Shown here: one piece after another, positions 44,373-56,149 of the stretch
Layout: every line of letters starts with the position of its first letter
Numbering within the stretch: the stretch's first letter is position 1
From: Spinacia oleracea
Taxonomy: Eukaryota; Streptophyta; Magnoliopsida; Caryophyllales; Amaranthaceae
NCBI RefSeq assembly: GCF_020520425.1
Contig: NC_079491.1
Location: 43,886,027 to 43,950,026 of the forward strand
Length of the DNA: 64,000 nt
Reading direction: 5' to 3'
The notes under the pieces: generated by a model
The model's database searches: none
Told to the model about the DNA's origin: nothing
What the model saw: only the letters and a program-made list of their open reading frames with translations
Position numbers and translations under genes: made by a program

Positions 44373-47300
44373 CTATTTCATTTGTTCTTGTGATTTCTTT
44401 TGAGAATTTCTTTTTATTCATTCTTGTTAGAGCGAATTCTTTCGAGGGATGCTCGGATTTAGTTGCAACCTGAATGTGGGTTGACAACGTGCTTAGACGG
44501 ACCATTGTCTCGTGGTCATCATCTTTCATGGTTTTGAGCTAGTCTTTACAGCTCAATTTTGCCACTACCTGGGTCCTTGATTAGGGGACTATTTATAAGT
44601 ATCAACGGCGACCTTTGTCTTGAGGTCGTAATCCGGTTTTATCTTTTGAGATTATCCAAACACGAGACTTCGTACAGCATAGTCTGGGAATATTGTTTTA
44701 ACTTTGCATACCCTCTTTTGAAATATATATTATCTTTCGAGCCCCCAAGCACTCGTGCTTGACGGTCATTTCTTGTCAAAGAGGTTCCTTGGGGATACGC
44801 ATTTTGTAATGTCCTTGATCGTGTTTGGGATCGTGCTCGTAAGTGCGAGCGATCTTTGTAGTGGTGTGCTACTCTTAACAAAGCTGTGAGGTGCGGCTTT
44901 CAGTAAAGAAATCGGCAATTTTTGAGTCGAATGGATACGGCAGGGCCCTATAGAAGTCAGGCTTCTTTTGGGCATGGGCTCATTTTCGGCGCCCAGGCCT
45001 GGGCGTTAGAAATAATTCACGCCCAAGTGGGGCGTTGAAAATATTGTTTGGGCTGGTCTTTTGATGACACAGTTGGCCTCTTGTTCGTTCGTTTATTTCA
45101 CTTGGAAATTCTACGTATTCTCTTCTCTTTTGTTTTTCTTTATTTTTGGAACGTAGAATTTTATTAGAGATCACAATGAGTTGAGTGATCGTGATGATTT
45201 CTCGAGCAGCCATAGCCGATTGGTGGACTACGGTGTTTGTCGCTTTGGGGCGATTATTTAAAGGAACTGTCGCTCTTAAGGCGTACAGTTATTGCAATAG
45301 TTGGGCGAGTCTATATGGCCCGAGGAACATACCTTGAGGCGTAAGACTTTGATCGCTCTTGTTGTCATTTTGAACGTATATTTTTTTCTTTTGAACGCGT
45401 TCGTGAATGTTCGATACTTAGAATGATGATATGTATGTGCGAACGAGCGTTCATAGAATGGCCGTTGCGTGCGGTCCATTCGCTTGAATCATTTTTTTTG
45501 AGCAATCACTGATGTTGAATAGTTTGCTTAGAAGCTTGATAGGGTTCAGGCCCATTCATGAAGTGGGCTCAAGCATCGTGCCCTTTCGATCGTTCAAACA
45601 TTTGCTTTGAGATTTGTTTTTACTTTGCTACGGTCGTTTCGTAGCTTGGAGCCCCCAAGTATGCATGTTGGGATGCTTCCTTTTGGCGTACGATTTTTGT
45701 AGGTTCTTTTGAGAAAGATGCCTTGGGGTTCCGCTCGTGTAGGTGCGAGCTATCCCTTCCGTGGTAGGTAATATTTTGCTACCTTTAATCCTTAATGTAG
45801 AAGTCGTGTGGCTTGCATTTTGAATTTGGGCGATAAGTAGTCTTTGCCTCATGCTCTTGGTCGTGCCCGCATTAGTGCAATATGCCTTACTCTTTTTTTT
45901 AGACTTGTACCATGGGATGGTTGAACTTATGGTGCGACGTAGGCTTGTGTGGCCTAACAGCGTGTCTTAGAACATTCCTCAAGGTGTTGGGATATCATTA
46001 TTATTTTTTGCATTGGAGTACTTCATCACGCCTCGTTCAGGTGCTCGAACAAGTGTAGCACCTTCTGCGTGGGTATGCACGGCTTATTACTTCGTTCAAT
46101 GCGAGGATTCATAGATGTTTTTTTTTATCCTTGATTTTTCTTTCGCTTTTGCTTTGGAACGACGTAGACTGTGTAACGGGCGCTTGTAGGGCGAGCGTTA
46201 TGTGCAGTAGTTTGATCGGAGTTTTGGTGACTCGCGATTTTCAGTTACCCTTGTTAGCGGGGTGACTTTATATATTCTAAGTAGTGATTAGAATTTGGGA
46301 GGGGTTGTAGCCATTCTAAGGTTCGTTTTACATGATTAAACCTTAGGATTGTGCCCCTATGACGTGTGTATAGCATTAGCGTCGAGAATTTGCGATAAAA
46401 TCGTCATTTCGAGCATTTTTAGAGTGTTTTTCTCAAGCCCCCAATTGTAGCTACGGGATTGGCTTGGTGCTATAATGCTTGGCATACGTTTTTATGCATC
46501 CATGGTGACATGGATCATGAATAGTTTGAACCAGACTCGTTTAGTGCGAGGTACGTTCGAGTAGTGATTTGTTACTTCTCTTGTAAATGTCGTATTGTGC
46601 GACATTGCCATGGTCAAGGTAGTCACATGTTGAAGTGTTCCTTGACCAAAAGCTAGGTGCCTTTCTTTACCCATAATCATATTTAGAAATCTTTTTGACT
46701 CACTTGCAACATCGAGATAAACGCATACTTAGCTTAAACCAACGACACTTTATTATGTTCAAAGAAGTCTTTGAAAATTATTTGAAATCCGAGTCCTACT
46801 ATGTACAATCCGAGGTGTCCTAAGTAAGTTGACTTATAGAAGGGTTCGTACAGGATTACATGAGTGAATCAAAATACTGTTACGATTTTCGGAATGCTGT
46901 ATAAGGATTTGCTGGAAGCCAGGGTGCAGGCGTCAAGATATTATTTGTGCCCGTGTGGCACATGCTTTAGGCTTTTAGGGCCATCTTTTTCAGAATTGAG
47001 GGAATATAAACCGCTTTCAAATTGACTTAGATTTACTTGGTGTATGTCTGCACAAAAGGTCAAGGTATACTTAGTTCTTTCCCTAGTTCTTTCATTTCAA
47101 TTTTTAGCCCCCAGTTGCTGTTATGTCTTCTTGTTAATGATGCTTTCTGATTTCGATTTTTAGATGCCCGTGTCATATGTCTGAATAGGGTGAGCCTTGG
47201 TTAAGTGCCAAGTCCTATTGACAATGTCTGATTTTTTCAAAGGGGATTCGCAAGCATTTGAATTACCATGAACGGGTGCCCTGAGTTCGAAGGAACGATG

Positions 47301-50300
47301 GGGCGATGCCGTAGAACAATCCTCTTTATTGCAAGCTTACTGCCTTTACTACTTGTTGGCGATTATGACTGTGTCTAGTGGTGAAAGGAGGTCTTAAGTG
47401 AGTTACTTTGCTTTAGGGAGGGGCAAGTCGAGTACTTTAGAGGTCATGGACGCTCGCGCTAGCCCCCATTCAATTGAGGCAAAGCTATCTTTTGAGTATT
47501 GGCTAAGTGCCTAGGACTGTGAGTGCTCCTTCTGGAAAGGGTACGTGCCCTTATTATTGTTCGATGTGTGCTCATTTTGGCATCTTGATGACTTGGATTC
47601 TTCCTTTGACTTAAATTTTTCTTTCGACTTGGATTGCAAGTAATTAAATTTCAATAAGGGACTCTATTTTTTATTTTTGTTATTCTATAGACTTTAACAT
47701 TTTTGCAAATTGGTTGGACCGAATCATGGATTGCCTACGTATCCGCCTTAAATAGATTTAATTTGGAATCAGGTCTTGCGTAGTTCTTAGCCAGAAAATG
47801 GTTTCTTAGAACGCCGATTTTAAACAAGTACGTTCGAGTGGAATCGTAATGTTTGAAATAGGGTGAAATAAGTGTACGAAAATTTTGGAGCGCGCGTATT
47901 TTGCGTATATTATACGATCTTCTACCCCCCAAGTGTTCGTTATTCTTCCGCATGTATATAGGAAAGTATACGAACACTTTTAGGAATTGGGAGTTGAAAA
48001 GTGATAAGCAAGAACAGCGCCCAGGGCTGGGCGTTATTATTTTTGGCGCCCAAGTTTGGTCGTTGAGAACGTGTTCTGTGCTGCCTTTTTGTGCTGCTCC
48101 TTTTCGTTTTGTGCTAAATATTTGCGAATCTTTTTTGTGCGCTAAATGCTTTTTTTTAGACGAATTTTAAAGGCGCTTTGCAAAGTTTCTTTTTTATTAT
48201 TTATTTATTTTTTATTATTTTTTTTACGTTAAGCGTAGAATGTACTTTTCATTTGTCTTGTTTTTTATTCGTGACTCAAGACGGCTTGAAAGATGGGTTG
48301 AATGAGATAGGATAAGTTGTATAGGTATTAGTCAAGCATGAGGATTGGAAAGGGTAGAAGATCGTAGAACTTTATGTAGTTTTTGTGGTATGATTTAGAT
48401 TGGTTGATTCAATTCTTTTCCTTCGTTTACTTGGGTAAATTTCGCACTTTGGGAGGTACGGGCTAAGTATTTCATGGCTCGCTCTTTTCGCTCTCCCTTT
48501 TCTCTTTCTCTTTTTTCCTTTTTTGCTTGGGATTTCTCCCCCTTTTTATTTGGGCTAAAAGGTAGATGGTTGTGGTCTTTGAGTCACGAGGCGAGACGGA
48601 GTGAGCCTCGTTTGGTAGGCCTATAGTGGACCTTTAATTTTAGTAGGCCTAGGGTGGACCTTTAAATTGTCTTACTTTGCAAGCGTATTTAGTCGTTTCA
48701 ATTCTTAAAATGTGCAAATAGCGTAGATTCAAAAGGTATTTTTTACTTTATTGAAATTTAACGAAAGAATTACATCGAAAATAATTTTTTGCTTCTTTTC
48801 AGATTCCAGTTTCCAGGATTTAATTGGAAGTTGTGATTTAGACTCGAACTTTCAGTAATTTTTCTGATTATAACCCGTGTATGAATACAAGGAGGTGGCC
48901 TAGACTCAAAATAATGACGTGGCGTAAGCCTATAATACTTGACTAAGCGACTTTCAGACTTAGGCTAATTGGACCATAATTTTCGTTTGTTGACACTTTA
49001 GATTTTAACCCTTGGGTGTTCATTTGTCATGCGCCATTTTGCTTAATGTTGGCAAGGTAGTTAGTTGGGGAGATCGAATTTTTATTTTTACAAGACTAGA
49101 ATCATTAGTGCGGCTTCCCTCTTAGTGTGTATTGCTTTACCCCAATGGTAGCCTTATGGCATGCCGATTTGGGTATTTTTATGGTTCGTCATGTTGCATT
49201 CATGGAAAATCTTTTAGTCCGTACTTAGGAGTACTTCAAGGAGCGAGTGGCTCGAGAGGACTATGATAGTCGTGACCCAATGTGATCATAAGCCTTGAGG
49301 TCATTAATTTTTTTTTGCCAATGGTATTGACACCTTAGGCTCACTTTGGGGGTTGTGCGACTATGGAGGAATGATTTTCAGAATGTGACTGTTTCCATTT
49401 TGCAAATACTTGAATTACATAATATATTCTTTTTATTGGTGAGAGAGAGTATTGAGGCCGTAGATTCTTAGCAAGGGATGACAATTACATATGGGTGCTT
49501 ATTGATTTCTTGTAAATTTTAGGAAGGGAGACTCAATATGGTTTAACCTTTTAACTTGCAGAACGACACCAAGCATTAGGACCGATTCTATGTATAAGAC
49601 AACTAAGACTTAGGATTTAGATTGTACTTTGGCATAGCCTAGTCTAGACTCGGATTTATTTATTTTTTATTCAAACATTATTTTTCCTTGAAAACTTTAT
49701 TCGAACATCATTTTTTGAATACTTTGCCCATGTGACATTCAAGGTCATTTAATCAGCGTGCTCGGTTTAGTGCCAAACATAGTCATCATAGGAGGCCTAG
49801 TGACGACACAATGAGTTGTTTAGTTTATAAGTCGTGTTTCAAAGTCAAGTGCCTTTTTTCCAATACGTCCTTGCAACATATTTGTCGCTCATTATTCTTT
49901 TTTTTTTTATGCGCGGGCACCAAAGCTGCCGGGCCTGACCAGTAGGCCAGGCAGCAACATCGGCGCCCAGGCTGGGTGAGGAAAATGATTGGCGCCCAGC
50001 CAAGGGCGTTGAAAATGCGTCCCTGACTGGTACTCGTATTCTGTTCGTTTATCCTTTTTTCGTACATACGACTAAATTTTGCGTGCTTGCCTAATAACGT
50101 CCTTTACGCGTTGTGCGGCGTTGTGGGATCCGTTACAGGCTGTCCTGGGCGTCGCTTATTTTTGTGGCGATCGCCCGGGGCTGCGGAACACGTATTTTGG
50201 TACAACTCTTTGGCCAATTGGTGTTTATGAATGTTTGGGCAATTTTTAGGGTCATTGGTTTTCTAGTGTTATTTGTCACACACAATCACATAATTCGCTA

Positions 50301-50470
50301 CACATAACTAACATTACAACATGAAGCAAAATAATATGTCACGTAGTTTATGATAGGCTTCTATGGGTAATATTTTTTCCGGCTTGGTACCTCCTCTATC
50401 GTTGATCCAACACGTGCCCCGGTCGGGGAAGTGCATTCACGAGCGAATTTCTTCCCAAGAGGCCAATCAC
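44373..50470 (-). other. T4 non-coding interior
   Basis: About 6.1 kb without a supportable gene. GC palindrome modules recur at 44988-45045, 48010-48065 and 49955-50010. A GAGCCCCCAAG/TAGCCCCCA word recurs near 44740, 45651, 46437, 47105, 47460 and 47925; its complement resembles the polypurine tract. The segments after 44740 and 45650 look like diverged duplicates (both followed by a CCTTGGGG and TGCGAGC series). Confidence 0.6.
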
Positions 50471-50794
50471 GATGTAAGCCAAAGGGGCATGCACCAATGA
50501 GAGGGACCTAGTGGGCGAGCGATTGGGTTTTGGATAGGTGTACTACTAGCGAAAGTGCCGAGTGGACAACATTCGAAGCGTATGCGCCCCCCGGGTGGCG
50601 ATGGGTATCCTTATTCCCAACTCCCGAGATGAAACATGCCAAGGGAGCCAAGATTCGTTATGCGGTTCTGTCCGTTCACATTAATATGCTGATTTTCAGG
50701 TCGTCCCAACTTGATAGGGAAATAAACGTGGGGTAGGATCGTTTCACCCTTCGACTATTTTGATTACCTACGAGCACGAGTATTTCATTAACAT
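50471..50794 (-). other. T4 leader next to the PBS
   Basis: Aligns in reverse with 62975-63260 of T5, directly after its PBS, so this is the conserved 5' leader of the family. Contains matching words such as ATTAATATGCTGATTTTCAG. Small open frames here (50530-50736) are not kept in T5. Confidence 0.7.
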
Positions 50795-50811
50795 CCCCAG
50801 CGGAGTCGCCA
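50795..50811 (-). promoter_or_regulatory. T4 primer-binding site
   Basis: Minus strand TGGCGACTCCGCTGGGG, one base from the LTR. The same site follows the T5 LTR. It is the type I associate with Tat/Ogre elements (tRNA-Arg), from memory. Confidence 0.8.
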
Positions 50812-50812
50812 C

Positions 50813-52279
50813 TTTGAGGGGGTCGAAAAATCACGAGGCCAATGCGTGACCTCGTCCCTCGTGGGCGTGACGTTGTCAGATCAAGTGTAATTGGATTTCC
50901 TGTGAGTTTACACCCAATCGACTAGTAATATAGGAGTCGCCATTCAGTTTTTAACGACAATGAGAAAAACTGACAAAACCCGGTTATCGTGACATAAAGG
51001 GAGTGCCATTATGTTCGACCACGACGGCCATAGGTTCCCTTGTGATCCCTGGTGTGGGGATCGCTCAACGTACACCCGCAGGGCAGAGATTGAGAGTTCG
51101 GGGGACTATAACTACCGAGAGGAGTGCTCATCGATAATACTCCAAAGGCAGGTTATCCTTCCTAGCTCAGCATAAATAATTAAAGGGACATGCGTTAAAC
51201 TATTAAACTATTCTGAATTGATTTTAGCAATATGCAACACATAATACTAAATCGTTCGTGATTATCTTATTTAGATTGATTTAAGGTACCTAGCATGATA
51301 ATTCAATTGTCCAAGGCATTATCTTATTAGGCGTGATAGATCAATCAAATTAATAGTTCGACAATTTTATAAAAGGGTGATGAAAGCGATTAAATCATGT
51401 GAGGGACACATTACAACGCACCCTTGAGAGGTGCGTTGTGGTTCTCAGAAAACTAACCACTTGGCTTTGCTATTTCTCCTTTTATTTAACGAATCTCGGG
51501 TTTCTAAGCAACGTTCCAGTATTTAGGCTTAATTCATCAAGCTACCAGGGGCAGGATGCGTTCTGTTCGACTTTTGGGTCGATTACGACAGAATGCTGGA
51601 TCAATTTCGCAGCGTGAGGCTTAGGCTTAAGGCTAGAGTCAATACTCGGATTATGGAATTGTGTGTTCTTTTCACGTCGGTTTTAGGCTGTATTTATAGG
51701 AAAAGAGTGTGTGGAAAGATAGATTTTTAAGATACGAATCCAAAAAGAATCCGGAGATAAAACGGCCCCAGGCATTTTCAGCGCCCAGGGCTGGGCGCCG
51801 AAGATTTCGGAGCCCAGATCGAGGCGTTGAAAATGGGATCTGGGCCGAGTTCTTTGTCAGATTTATACTCTTAGAACACGGAGATTTTGAGATTTATCCG
51901 AGTCTTTGAGTGCGTATTAACTTATGACGGAATGCGTCTGGGCCCGTTACGAACTCTTGGTTCGTTAGGAATTTAATTAATACGTAACTCTTATTTTCGA
52001 ATTATACCAGGAATGCAAATTCTATCTCTTTTAGGATTTATGTTGGAGTGCAACACCTAATTCTGACAGGTTTCTATCTTTTATGACTTTGCCACTTTTA
52101 ACAACTACCTTTTACGACAGTTACTATTCTTAGCAGGTTTCTATAAATGGCAGCTTTGGCTGAAATGAAAGGGTGATTGAGATCCGTTATTTTATAGGAG
52201 ATGCGTTGCCAAGTGGAGATTTATGTTCTCATCATCGAACCTTCCCTTTCGGGAATGGGGACAAAAGTAGGTGTCTACA
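50813..52279 (-). repeat. T4 5' LTR
   Basis: 1467 bp, ending GTCTACA at 52279. The inner end reads TTTGAGG instead of TGTGAGG, a single change in the terminal dinucleotide. GC palindromes 51777-51835, TATA complement 51691-51698, perfect hairpin CAACGCACC/GGTGCGTTG at 51414-51438. Confidence 0.92.
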
Positions 52280-52284
52280 CCCGG
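52280..52284. repeat. Target-site duplication of T4, right copy
   Basis: CCCGG, matching 41929-41933. Confidence 0.93.
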
Positions 52285-52599
52285 TTTTACTTGATCAGCT
52301 CAGGATTTATCTAAAAACAACCACAGGCAGATAGCTCATTCAAAACAAGTACCTGCACACCCATTATTATAACAGGAAATAATATCAAAAGCATCTTCTC
52401 AAACTACATTCTACTCCACTAAGTCCACTCTCAAAGAATAACCATAACACCTTCCTAACTCATCAACAGGAAATGCAGAGTACACTAAACAAGAACTAAT
52501 CATTGATGATTGGGATACCATCACCACATACTAGTCGAGGGCCGCTTCCATAATACAGACAATTGGATACAAAGGTTATAGATGCTCAGTAAAAGCAGG

Positions 52600-52690
52600 C
52601 TATGGTTAATGACATTATATCTGCTAGTTAATGACATTGTATCCGCTAGTTAATGACTGTGTATCTGCAAGTTTTTTCAGATGTATCTGC
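52600..52690 (+). repeat. 22-bp tandem repeat, second array
   Basis: Three to four copies of a unit like TGACATTATATCTGCTAGTTAA, ending GTATCTGCAAGCTATGG. Related to 40873-40955 across the T4 insertion: same period, shared TGACRTATC and TAGTT words, and both run into GCAAG. Confidence 0.8.
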
Positions 52691-52880
52691 AAGCTATGGT
52701 TCCTGTAACCATAATAGTCTACAAGGTATGCATAACTAGGGAAAATTGGAGCCATATTTTTAGAAAAAAAAAGCAGATAGCTCGGTTCCCCTGTACTATA
52801 TGCCTTAAAATAACTTGCCCTCATTCATTACTTAAAAGGCTTTTACCCTATTACACATGCTGATTTTAAATGTTTGGCAG

Positions 52881-53578
52881 GCATTTTTCCCTATTATCCA
52901 TGATGGATGTTATGTCTTTCTGTGCTTTAATTTCAAGTATTCTAAGGTTGATGTGATTGACCAGAGGATTTTGACCGGAAAAGTGAATGAAATTTATGGT
53001 GGCTACGTGACAATTCTGGTAAGATATTAGAATCTTCATCTTCCATTTTATCTGAAATTATTGCCTGCACATCTTGTTGGTTCTAGTACATTGCCTCCTC
53101 GGATTTACTAACCATATTTTGTTGTATTATATTTTTCTTTTTGTAGGCTTTGTTCTTTTCAAGGTTTTTGAAGGATATGAAGGATCCAAGAGCTAATTTA
53201 GTAATGAATTTTGAGCCAAGGATAATTAGAATGGTATCCAATGAGCTTGATGTTGTCGATAGTGGTGTCCTTGCAATGAGACACATGGAAACATATATGG
53301 GCAAGCAACTTCTTGGGATCCTCTCCTAAAAAAAATTGATGTAAGAAATTAGCTTATATATGACATTTTCTTATGCTTCTTATGAAAAGAATTTACTTTC
53401 ACATAAAAATATCAAAGTTTTTCTAGCCCTTTTTTAGTGCAAAGCTAACTTAGGTTTTCCGTTCTTGTGCTTGCAGGGCCATGTTCTTAGAAATTTGAGA
53501 GCAAAATATTGTTGTGAGATTTTCAAGAATGAGTACAACGTGGTCAAAGAAGATGTGTTGAAGAAAGAAAAATTGTGA
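52881..53578 (+). pseudogene. Ulp1-like (C48) cysteine peptidase, broken
   Basis: Three exon-like blocks with splice-like borders: 52881-53018 (FFPIIHDGCYVFLCFN, then VDVIDQRI), 53147-53340 (FLKDMKDPRANL, then DVVDSGVLAMRHMETYMG) and 53477-53578 (LRNLRAKYCCEIFKNEY to a stop). This is the C-terminal peptidase core of the plant Ulp1 family, which cleaves SUMO-type conjugates and is often carried by transposons. The catalytic His and Asp positions are present, but where the family has DCGVFxMRHME this reads DSG, so the nucleophile Cys is Ser. A TAA at 53327-53329 and a phase mismatch into the third block also break it. Confidence 0.75.
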
Positions 53579-56149
53579 ATGGAGCATTGTTGTTGCCGGG
53601 AAGATGGAATTTTGATGTTGATCATAGACATGTGTGCATTGTAATATTGATAGTTTGTTAATAATGTAAACTGATCGTTGGTACTGGATTGTAGCGTTAT
53701 AGGCTCTAAAACTTCCCATAGCTTGATGTATTCACTATAGTATGTTATGATGTTTTTTGTACATGATTGTGATATATCTACAATATTCTGATGTATATGA
53801 CAGTGGAGACTGTTGTTGCTGCTGCTATGATTTTCAAGTTCTTTTTGTTCTGCTTTGACAGTGGAGACTGTTCTGTTATTTTTCCTTGATCTAGTTGGAG
53901 TACTTTTACAGGAGCTATTTTTTATGACTTCAAGCTTGTTAGAATTCAGTATAAAGGGGATCAAGAGATTCAAGACCAAGCTAAAGCCATGACATTTTGC
54001 TATGTAATGTATATCTTTCTCCCTGATGCTAAAAATGGTGTTGTGAATCTGATGCAGAAATTCAGTAAAGATCCAAGCACACTAGAGGACAGTCTGTACA
54101 GACATACTGCTAGTTTTGTTAAGGATGCATCCTGCTAGTGTACCTGATTCAACCAGCTAGTGTACCAGATGAAACCAGCTAGTGTACCTGATGTAACCAG
54201 CTGGTGTACCTGATGCAACACTAATTTGGACCTCAGTATTGACATCTACTTCCTATGTTCAAACATGGGAGCTCAAGCCATGGCACGGTCTAACTATTTT
54301 CCTCTCCCTTTCAAGGCTGGAAATACCAAGTGTACTATCAACATGTTTGGAATGGTGGTGGAACGAAATCATGCTCTTCCTCCGAGGGTTGTTACAAAAT
54401 CCCAAAGCCAGTGTCGCGGCAATGGGGATACTCATACAAACAACGAGGATTTTGTATCTGTTCCCACACGCGCTCAGCATGGGCTTATCAACGTGTATAG
54501 GCCATGAGCATGGGCTTATCAAATTCTGTCTTTAATTTTAGTACTTCCTGTTTATATTGTTTTAAACGTGTATATTGTTTTGTGAGATCGAAAACTGTCC
54601 ACAGAGCTTCCTGTGGGGCTTTGACAGGTTCAGCAAGGACTAAACTTTGTCACCTTCTACTTGGTTTCCTTGTCTGTACCAGTTGTTATGGCATATTGGG
54701 TCAAGGTTGGATTTATCGGTCTGTGGTTTGACCTCACAGCAGCTCAACCAGCTGGTATACCTAATATGTTAACGGTGTGAAAAAAAAGACCCGCAAAACC
54801 AAACAAACCAAAAAACTATTGTACAAGCAGAAAGACAAGTACCAAACCAGAGAAAACAAAATAAACGTCAGAGACCAAATGACTTCCTCAAAGATTTGAT
54901 AAATAGTTACTGTGACATAAACAACTTCACAAATAGCTTCAGCATGCAACTTGATGAAAGAAATATTCACAAATAAACTATAAATGTTAACATTTTAAAT
55001 ATCCATCAACAAAAAGTAGAAAAAAAAGTGTGATACATGAAACAACGGAATTATATTCACATTATTATAAATGACAAATCAGCCTTGATCATCTGTACTG
55101 ATGTAAAAATGTGGATTTGCAGAAGTGACTGTGGAAGACTAGTATCTGGAAATAATGTGAGCGTGGGGCAGTTCTGGATGGTAAGGTAAATTAGGTTCGC
55201 GATGGATCCGCAAGGAAGTCAATAAGGAGGGAAGTCTTCATATTCCCTGGAGTAGCATTTGGAAGTTCAATGGCCAATTCCAGGTCGAATCAAAATGTAC
55301 GCCATGGCACCAGCAACAGCCACTCATCCTTACAGTTTCAGGAGACTTGCCACCTCAACAACAACACACCACAAAAATAAAAGCTAGCATTTCAAAGACA
55401 AGCTCTTGCAAAAAACCAACAAATTCCAAGGAATAAACCTCAAAGTCAGCCTAACAGAGTGGCCATAGAAGTTGATGTGGTATCTGAAGGATTAGCTCAA
55501 CACAGTCTACAGCAAAGTGGCCAGGTGTACCTGATGCAATAAAATAGGAAACTTAGAGGACCAACTAGTTTCTCTACCGGCAATAGACTAACAATTTTTT
55601 CAACCACAATTCTTTTGTGGCTACCAAGCACAGCTGGTGTACTTGATGCAACCAGCTGATGTACCTGTTATAGCTTGCTACTGTACTGATAATAATGTAG
55701 ATTGTAAACACTTCTTTATTGTAAGTATTATGTTAAGGGTGTGAAAAAAACACCCGCAAAATAAAAACAAACCAAAAAAACTATTGTACAAGCAGAAAGA
55801 CAAGTACTAAACCTAGAGAAAACAAAAATTTAAGCATAAACTACAAAACATCAAAGTCAAGTTCATCAACAAATGCTATAATTAACGGCACAACTCCTAA
55901 GACGTGGACGACACAACTTCTAAGATGTGGCTCACCACATCAACTTGCTTTCTTGCTTTCTATCCTGATTGTCTGTCAGAAGTGCAATACCAACAACACA
56001 GCAGTGTAGTAGCAGACCCTTCCAACGCAACAGCATAGTAGCAGACCCCTCCAACGCAGCATCATAGCAGAAGTGACCAAGTGGGCATAAGTCAATTAGG
56101 CCAAGGCACGGAAAACCTGAAACAGACCCCTCCAACGCAGACATTTATA
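53579..56149. other. Old flanking DNA right of the Ulp1 relic
   Basis: No gene recognised; overlapping frames at 54226-54535 have no similarity I know. Contains a 22-bp repeat (54131-54212), a 100-bp direct duplication (54766-54864 and 55730-55829), isolated CAGCTGGTGTAC words at about 55620-55670, and three copies of AGACCCCTCCAACGCAG near 56010-56140. Confidence 0.5.
54131..54212 (+). repeat. 22-bp tandem repeat, third array
   Basis: About four copies of ACCAGCTAGTGTACCTGATGCA with changes. Single copies recur at 54745, 55525 and 55630-55665. Confidence 0.85.

Larger units (their letters stand above)
41934..52279 (-). mobile_element. T4: complete non-coding Tat/Ogre-like element
   Basis: 10,346 bp, minus strand, both LTRs 1467 bp (41934-43400 and 50813-52279), duplication CCCGG on both sides. 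PBS at 50795-50811, polypurine tract complement at 43401-43415. The 7.4-kb interior has no gag, protease, reverse transcriptase or integrase that I can find on either strand; the longest frames are near 120 codons and fall in repeats. LTRs differ by roughly 2-3 percent over the part I compared. This fits a large non-autonomous derivative moved by a relative's proteins. The Tat assignment rests on the PBS type and resemblance to T2. Confidence 0.9.
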
